Of a DNA stretch of 35,739 nucleotides, positions 15,082 through 35,739 are shown in pieces. The translations under genes and the position numbers were made by a program. How positions within the stretch are numbered: the stretch's first letter is position 1; each line of letters begins with the position of its first letter. The stretch is from Baffinella frigidus. Lineage: Eukaryota > Cryptophyceae > Cryptomonadales > Baffinellaceae. Under the pieces are notes generated by a model. The model was not told where the DNA came from. It saw only the letters and a program-made list of their open reading frames with translations, and did no database searches. The DNA is taken from positions 212,175-247,913 of the forward strand of contig MU646520.1 of the NCBI GenBank assembly GCA_026770585.1. Direction: 5' to 3'.

Positions 15082-15339
15082 CGCCCGTGAAGAGCGCTCA
15101 CCGCTCGCCCTCTTCACCTTCACAGCTTCCAACGAAAAATCTGTTTCGGGGAACTCCGCCCAAGCCTCCCGAAGTGGATAAAATTGAGGGTGTCGCATGA
15201 GCCTTAACCCCCTGCCAACGGTTCGAATTCGCATCGTCTGCCGTGCGAAATGGCTCGAGATTCATCCTCGATTTGGAGCGCTTTTGCCTGGGGAAAATCA
15301 AAATTAGAAAATCGAGACCAGGGGAGCGTGAGAAGCGCA
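15082..15339. promoter_or_regulatory. Divergent intergenic region
   Basis: 258 bases separate the first ATG of the minus gene from that of the plus gene. They contain no MITE-like element, unlike almost all other non-coding sequence here. GGATAAAATTG near 15176 is a weak TATA-like match, and AAATCAAAATTAGAAAATC near 15297 is AT-rich. It probably holds the promoters of both genes; transcription starts cannot be placed. Confidence 0.5.
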
Positions 15340-31717
<16,378 letters not shown>

Positions 31718-31722
31718 GCCAT

Positions 31723-31823
31723 CCCTTAAGTGGCGAGGGGGTCAAAGTTGACCCCCAAGAGGTCCTAGGCAGGTCATAGGGCCCTACTGTAGGACGTATG
31801 AGCCTACTCGCCACTTAAGAGAT
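31723..31823. mobile_element. MITE-like family F, copy 3
   Basis: CCCTTAAGTGGCGAGGGGGT and GAGCCTACTCGCCACTTAAG as ends, with GGTCAAAGTTGACCCC and GGGCCCTACTGTAGGACG inside. It follows the stop codon by six bases. Confidence 0.85.
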
Positions 31824-31829
31824 GGGCTA

Positions 31830-32195
31830 GAGCTTGACCATCTCGGCCTCGAATTCTCCCTCACCCTCTAGCCTCTAGCGTAAATCACCCGCTGTTCTCC
31901 CTCACGCTCTAGCCTCTACATGTGGGGGTGATTTCCCCTAAAGGCTAGAGCTTGAGGAAGAACGTGATTTCCCCTACAGGGGTGCCCCGCTCATAAGAAA
32001 CCAACCACCCCTAGGACCCTACAGTAGGCCTATGCCTAGGGCCCTACGGTGGTCCTCGGGGGGTGGGCGTTTCTTATGAGCGAGGTACCCCTATAGGCTA
32101 GAGCTTGACCACCTCTGTCTCGAGTTCTCCCTCACCCTCTAACCTCCAGGGGAAATCACTGTACTATATTTCTCCCTCACGCTCCAGCGACACGC
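31830..32195 (+). repeat. Copies of the exon 11 end beyond the stop
   Basis: TTGACCATCTCGGCCTCGAA, TTCTCCCTCACCCTCTAG (31834), TGTTCTCCCTCACGCTCTAG (31891), TTGACCACCTCTGTCTCGAG, TTCTCCCTCACCCTCTAA (32106) and TTCTCCCTCACGCTCCAG (32169) repeat GACCACCTCGGCCTCGAATT, CTCCCTCACCCTCTAG. Some carry a GGCTAGAGCTTGA lead. Confidence 0.85.
31973..32095. mobile_element. MITE-like family E, copy 4
   Basis: CTACAGGGGTGCCCCGCTCA, TAAGAAACC and TTTCTTATGAGCGAGGTACC, CCTATAG as ends, with CTAGGACCCTACAGTAGGCC inside. Confidence 0.85.
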
Positions 32196-32309
32196 ACCGC
32201 CCCTAGGGTGGTCCCATGCACCTAGGACTATCCCTACTGTAGGACCGGGGGGGGTCACCGTAATTTACTGGGGCGCCTCGATTGTTAAGAGAACGCCTCC
32301 CACTAGGGG

Positions 32310-32431
32310 CCTACAGGGGTACCTCGCTCATAAGAAACGCCCACCCCCCTAGGATCACCATAAGGCACTAGGCATAGGCCTACTGTAGGGTCCTAGGGGG
32401 TGGCAGTTTCTTATGAGCGAGGTACCCCTGA
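32310..32431. mobile_element. MITE-like family E, copy 5
   Basis: CCTACAGGGGTACCTCGCTC and TTATGAGCGAGGTACCCCTG as ends. The flank CTAGGGGCCTACAGGGG... CCCCTGACAGGGGCCTACAC suggests a duplicated GGGGCCTACA. Confidence 0.85.
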
Positions 32432-32439
32432 CAGGGGCC

Positions 32440-32740
32440 TACACCAGGCTGAATCCTAGAACCCCATCGTGAAGCCACCTCGGGAATTAATACATTGCTG
32501 CCGTGTCAGCATCAGAAGAAAGCGCGCTCTTTTACGAGCATGGCCTTTCTACAGAACCATTTTCGGTGTCCGCCTATGTTGGGAGCTCGAAGAACCAGGC
32601 AGGACCTAGAGGACGATGAGAAATCCCGGCTCTGTGATCCGGCGACTCCTAGGGCGAAAACCAAGGGCAGCCGGGATTTCAGCGCAGTGAAAACGCGGGG
32701 GCGGATCACATGGCATGTGATCCTCTGCAGCTGCTGGGGC
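32440..32740. other. Non-repetitive-looking stretch with a small hairpin; no supported gene
   Basis: A plus frame of 119 codons (32495-32854) runs into a family E element, so it is unlikely to be real. AGAAATCCCGGCTCTGTGAT and GCAGCCGGGATTTC form a hairpin around GATCCGGCGACTCCTAGGGC. GGATCACATGGCATGTGATCC is a perfect palindrome. Confidence 0.5.
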
Positions 32741-32743
32741 AGG

Positions 32744-32917
32744 CTACAGGGGTACCTCGCTCATAACAAACGCCCACCCCCCTCGGATCACCGTAAGGCA
32801 CTAGGCATAGGCCTACTGCAGGGTCCTAGGGGAAGGCAGTTTCTTATGAGCTAAAGGACCTGAAGGACCTAAAGGACCTAAAGGATGAGCGAGCTTATGG
32901 AGAGGTACCCCTGTAGG
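32744..32917. mobile_element. MITE-like family E, copy 6, interrupted
   Basis: CTACAGGGGTACCTCGCTCA and GAGAGGTACCCCTGTAGG as ends. The right arm is split by CTAAAGGACC repeated four times. It looks like a heptamer/decamer expansion inside the arm. Confidence 0.8.
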
Positions 32918-32919
32918 TC

Positions 32920-33045
32920 CTGTTGAGGGCGCACATGAGCACGCTCTCGCGCGTCTGAGAGAAAATGCTTTCTCTGCAGTCCTTTCTACGGAAGGGCGTG
33001 TCGTTGGGCTATGTTGGGAGAAATTAAAACCTATAGGACCTAAAG
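32920..33045. repeat. Dispersed repeat family U, copy 1 (inverted)
   Basis: CTTTCTCTGCAGTCCTTTCT, ACGGAAGGGCGTGTCGTTGG and CTATGTTGGGAGAAATTAAA, ACCTATAGGACC are the mirror image of 33690-33760 and 33940-34010. Confidence 0.75.
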
Positions 33046-33084
33046 GAGCGGGGCTGCTCCCGAGGTGGTCGGAGCAGACGACGC

Positions 33085-33225
33085 ACCGCCATAGGGTCCT
33101 ACAGTAGGGATAGTCATAGGGTCCTACAGTAGGGATAGTCCTAGGGTCCTACAGTAGGGATAGTCCTAGGGTCCTGCAGCAGGGATAGTCATTTATAAGG
33201 TCCTACAGTAGGGATAGTCTGAGAG
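33085..33225. repeat. 24-bp tandem repeat TAGGGTCCTACAGTAGGGATAGTC
   Basis: Five units, the fourth with GCAGCAGGG and the fifth with ATTTATAAGGTCC changes. The unit contains CCTACAGTAGG, the core of family E. Confidence 0.9.
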
Positions 33226-33278
33226 AGCCAGGCGAAGCCGCTGGTCCTCGCGCAGAACCCGTACAGTGTAGGCGCTAC

Positions 33279-33403
33279 ATGTACAGGGGCGCCTCGCTCA
33301 TAAGAAACCAACCCCCCCTAGGACCCTACAGTAGGCCTATGCCTAGGGCCCTGTTGTGGTCTTAGGGGGGTGGGCGTTTCTTATGAGCGAGGTACCTCTG
33401 TAT
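33279..33403. mobile_element. MITE-like family E, copy 7
   Basis: TGTACAGGGGCGCCTCGCTC and TTATGAGCGAGGTACCTCTG, TA as ends. Confidence 0.85.
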
Positions 33404-33404
33404 C

Positions 33405-34240
33405 GTTAACTGAAGTCTTAACAAGACCGATTGAAAGGATCCTTGACCACTTTTTGCCACTTTTTTACTTGACCGTTAGGTCCTTTCGGTTTTTATTTCT
33501 CCCAACATAGCCCAACGACATGCCCTTTGGAGGTGCTTTGGTGCTGTGGTGCTTTGTATTACAGACACATCGCCTCTTCCTCGCACGTCACTTGGTTATG
33601 ATATCCACTGAGAGATACGAGATCATCTGCGTCTGAGCTCTGGCCCGATCCATTTTATCCAGCCGCTGAGTATCCTTTAGATCCTTTTAAGACTCCTTTA
33701 GGTTTTAATTTCGCCCAACATAGCCCAACGCCACGCCCTTCCGTAGAAGGGATCTTCAGAAAAAAAGGGTTTTGCTTTCGGATCGCGTTTTGCTCTCCAG
33801 TGCAGAGGCTCGTGAAGAGGGAATACAGGGTGGCTCTCTTGGGGTGTGTATGCGACATCGCTCCCATGCTCACACACACACCGAACCCAAGTCAGCCTTT
33901 ATGAGGCTCATGGTATCCCATGGTTGAAGTATAGGTCCTTCAGGTCCTTTAGGTTTTAAATGCTCCCAACATATGCCAACGACACGCCGTTCCGTAGAAG
34001 GGATCTGCAGGGAAAGCATTTTTGCTCTCGGATCGCGTTTAGCTCTCCAGTGCACACGCTCGTGAAGAGGGGATACAGGCCGTTTCCTTTAGGTCCTTTA
34101 GGTTCTTCGAGCTCCCAACATAGGTGGACACCGGAACTGGTTCTGTAGAAAGGCCATGCTTCCTTTCGGATCACATCAAGCCCCCCTGGGGGAAAAGCGA
34201 GGTTTAATAAGATGACAAACACGACCGCTGTACGCCACAT
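33405..34240. repeat. Repeat family U, three direct copies
   Basis: TTAGGTTTTAATTTCGCCCA, ACATAGCCCAACGCCACGCC, CTTCCGTAGAAGGGATCT and CGGATCGCGTTTTGCTCTCC, AGTGCAGAGGCTCGTGAAGA recur at about 33480-33530 (partial), 33690-33840, 33945-34080 and 34085-34190 (diverged). Units are preceded by TAGGTCCTTTAGG. No domain is recognised in the open frames across them. Confidence 0.75.
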
Positions 34241-34530
34241 GGAGAGGTAGGACGAGACGTAGGGGCTCTAGCCTTGGATATTCTCTGATTACTGATTACT
34301 GAATTTATTAAAGAGGTTTCGCTGTTATTGCCTAACCCGTGCCTTAACCAGACTATGATCGGTCCATGTTATACCCCGCTCAGTCTGTCTCCGAGGGATG
34401 CTCCCCGAAGATTGGCGCAGATGAAGTAAACGACGAAGAAAAGGGAGAGGTCTGATAGGTCCACAATGATCAACAGAACTACTGCTCCGGACACATCGAT
34501 ATAGACCTATCATTCCGGGCGGTTCTTGAA
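34241..34530. other. Unassigned stretch
   Basis: It contains CTGATTACTGATTACTGAAT, a short direct repeat. A minus frame of about 62 codons (34513-34325) ends ITWTDHSLVKARVRQ, but nothing supports it as a gene. It contains no element from the families above. Confidence 0.4.
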
Positions 34531-34533
34531 AAG

Positions 34534-34640
34534 GGAGGAGTCGGATTGATTTAACCGATCCTCGGATCGGTTATTCAATCTAACTCAAGTCGGCTCCCTA
34601 AAGGCTCCGTTGGAGGTTCCTTTAGGGAGCGACTCCTCCA
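34534..34640. repeat. Three-way nested hairpin
   Basis: Outer stem GGAGGAGTCG and CGACTCCTCC. Two inner stems: TTAACCGATCCTCGGATCGG, TTA and GCTCCCTAAAGGCTCCGTTG, GAGGTTCCTTTAGGGAGC. The layout is like a cloverleaf with two arms. No other copy is seen. Confidence 0.8.
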
Positions 34641-35055
34641 TCCGTCGACCTGTGGTTGAATTTACCCCGTGGTTATTCTGCGATGGTTATACCACATTTC
34701 GCCTTCCAATGGCTCATGCCTCCACCTCCCCGGTTTGGCCTTTATTAATTTTGCCGTTTGTCCTTTGAGGTTCGTTTGAGTCGCTTTACTCCGACACGTC
34801 CACTTTTGATCTCTAAAGTGGCCTGCAATCCGATCCAGCGCGAACAAGGGCTGGTGGGGAGCGGGTTCATGGGCTGCGAGGGACGCGGAGCTGATCTGCG
34901 GCGGAACTCATTCTGCATTGTGTCGCGGAAGTAGGCCCAACCTCGCACCTTCAGATCCGTCGAGCTGCACCAAGCTAGTCCCGGATCTCAACTAGGTTAC
35001 TGTGGAGGGATCGCCCTGTGGGGGGAGTGTGAACACGCTGCGAGTGGAAGGAGAG
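34641..35055. promoter_or_regulatory. Upstream region of the right-edge gene
   Basis: No MITE-like family is found here. Minus-strand frames of 60-80 codons (34948-34745, 35208-34975) are open, but I recognise no domain, and they oppose the better supported plus gene. The promoter and 5' UTR of that gene are expected here; no clear TATA box is seen. Confidence 0.4.
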
Positions 35056-35130
35056 ATGGCGACCATGGATCTGGACGATGGCCTGATTCTGGAAACCCAT
35101 GGCGTCACGCCGCCGGCACCTGTCGAAGAG
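35056..35130 (+). CDS. Possible exon 1 of the COP9 signalosome subunit 1-like gene
   Basis: From ATG at 35056 it reads MATMDLDDGLILETHGVTPP and APVEE, 25 codons, to the donor GTGCGC in phase 0. The frame is open from an ATG at 35002. An acidic, poorly conserved leader before the conserved DLE..Y segment is usual for CSN1. Start choice and exon end are weakly supported. The upstream GAGAGATGGC context does not decide between the ATGs at 35056 and 35065. Confidence 0.4.
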
Positions 35131-35397
35131 GTGCGCCACCCTTTCCCTGTTGTACCCCCCCAATTGCCCTGTCCTCGGGTCGCCGCGTCTGCGCTCTCCC
35201 TCCAGCAATCTGCTGCATGTGCTACCGAAGACGGTTGTAGAAATTTCGCCCTAGGAGTCGCCGGATCACAACCAACCCCAGTGGCGGAAACCAAGGTGCG
35301 CAGACGACCCTTGTGAGGCGAGTGCTTGTGCCCGCGCCCCTTCCCCGCAGCGCTCAACCCTGCGCGCAGCTGAGCTCCGCGAGCGCGCCTGCGACAG

Positions 35398-35460
35398 GTG
35401 ACGCCGTCTCCGAACTTCGACCTGGAGACATACGTGTCCTCCTACACCGGCAGCACCAAG
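35398..35460 (+). CDS. Exon 2 of a COP9 signalosome subunit 1-like gene, partial gene
   Basis: The acceptor GCCTGCGACAG precedes the exon. It reads VTPSPNFDLETYVSSYTGST and K, 21 codons. The pattern P-N-F-D-L-E-x-Y-x-x-S-Y-T-G corresponds to the conserved N-terminal segment of CSN1 (GPS1; FUS6 in plants), a PCI-domain subunit of the complex that removes NEDD8 from cullins. The exon ends at AAG followed by GCAACC, so either a GC-AG intron starts here or the donor lies elsewhere. The following bases are pyrimidine-rich, and the rest of the gene lies beyond the window. The assignment rests on about 15 residues. Confidence 0.5.
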
Positions 35461-35739
35461 GCAACCCCCTCTCTTCCCCACCCACTCCCGCGATATTTCA
35501 CGCGCTGCTCCCCACATATCCACACAAGGGCACCCCCGAGAGTCGCGGGACACAACGTAGGCGCGGGGGCAGGGTGCTCTCCGCTTCCTCTCATCAGTAG
35601 CGCCTGCGCTCCTGATGGTCAACCGCGCTGTTCCTTTCTTCCTTTCTCCCGCCCCCGCATCACTCCCTGCACCCCCACTCACCTTTCCTCCTCCTATCCA
35701 TCCCGGAAACGGTTCCACCCCCTCCATCAACGTTGCTCA
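35461..35739. other. Probable intron to the right edge
   Basis: C-rich, pyrimidine-biased sequence (TTCCTTTCTTCCTTTCTCCC) with no repeat family and no exon seen. A 154-codon frame on the minus strand (35730-35266) is open through high GC content and overlaps the CSN1-like exon, so it is not called. Confidence 0.4.

Noticed and set aside
14209-15234. A single 341-codon exon on the minus strand
   Set aside because: The first part is convincing (signal peptide), but the rest runs through an acceptor-like C-run and a family O element; a split into two exons fits phase and composition better.
34325-34948. Retroelement fragments (minus frames with ITWTDHSLVKARVR and RGWAYFRDTMQNEF)
   Set aside because: Suggestive short strings only; no reverse transcriptase, integrase or nuclease motif set, and frames are broken.

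Overview
The window looks like nuclear DNA of a repeat-rich eukaryote, most likely a large-genome alga. Supporting signs are: genes broken into short exons (57-150 bases) separated by GT-AG introns of 1-2 kb; degenerate TTTAGGG-type (plant/alga-style telomere) repeats in many places; long CT/GA microsatellites; and a 10-base N gap of a draft assembly inside one of them. A signal-peptide-like first exon followed by an LRLRG-type motif recalls N-termini of proteins in algae with secondary plastids. From memory of similar low-complexity translations I lean to a cryptophyte, but the sequence does not prove it.

Layout. (1) Bases 1-15081 hold a minus-strand gene running leftward off the window. It has a signal-peptide exon at 15081-14783, then short acidic/basic charged exons at 14639-14549, 12461-12366, 9459-9403 and 7674-7601, and a possible further exon at 385-303. 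Its function is not recognised. (2) A 258-base divergent spacer (15082-15339) separates it from (3) a plus-strand gene of 11 exons, 15340-31717. This encodes an endonuclease/exonuclease/phosphatase-fold (neutral sphingomyelinase-like) enzyme of about 399 residues. I could join its exons in one reading frame, and every expected catalytic motif is present. (4) Bases 31720-34640 are gene-free repeat DNA. (5) From about 35056 to the right edge lies the 5' end of a plus-strand gene that resembles COP9 signalosome subunit 1.

The introns are the striking part. They contain at least 15 families of short inverted-repeat (MITE-like) elements of about 100-200 bases, most present in 2-7 copies. Several families with unrelated arms share the same core (a TACTACAC/GTGTAGTA pair, or a CCTACGGTAGG palindrome). 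In addition, nearly every exon edge, with its splice site, is repeated 1-8 times in the adjoining intron on its own side. Acceptor-edge copies lie upstream and donor-edge copies downstream. The same pattern is seen in both genes and on both strands, and it continues past a stop codon. I regard these exon-edge ladders, with inverted-repeat elements lodged between the copies, as the main unexplained phenomenon of the window.
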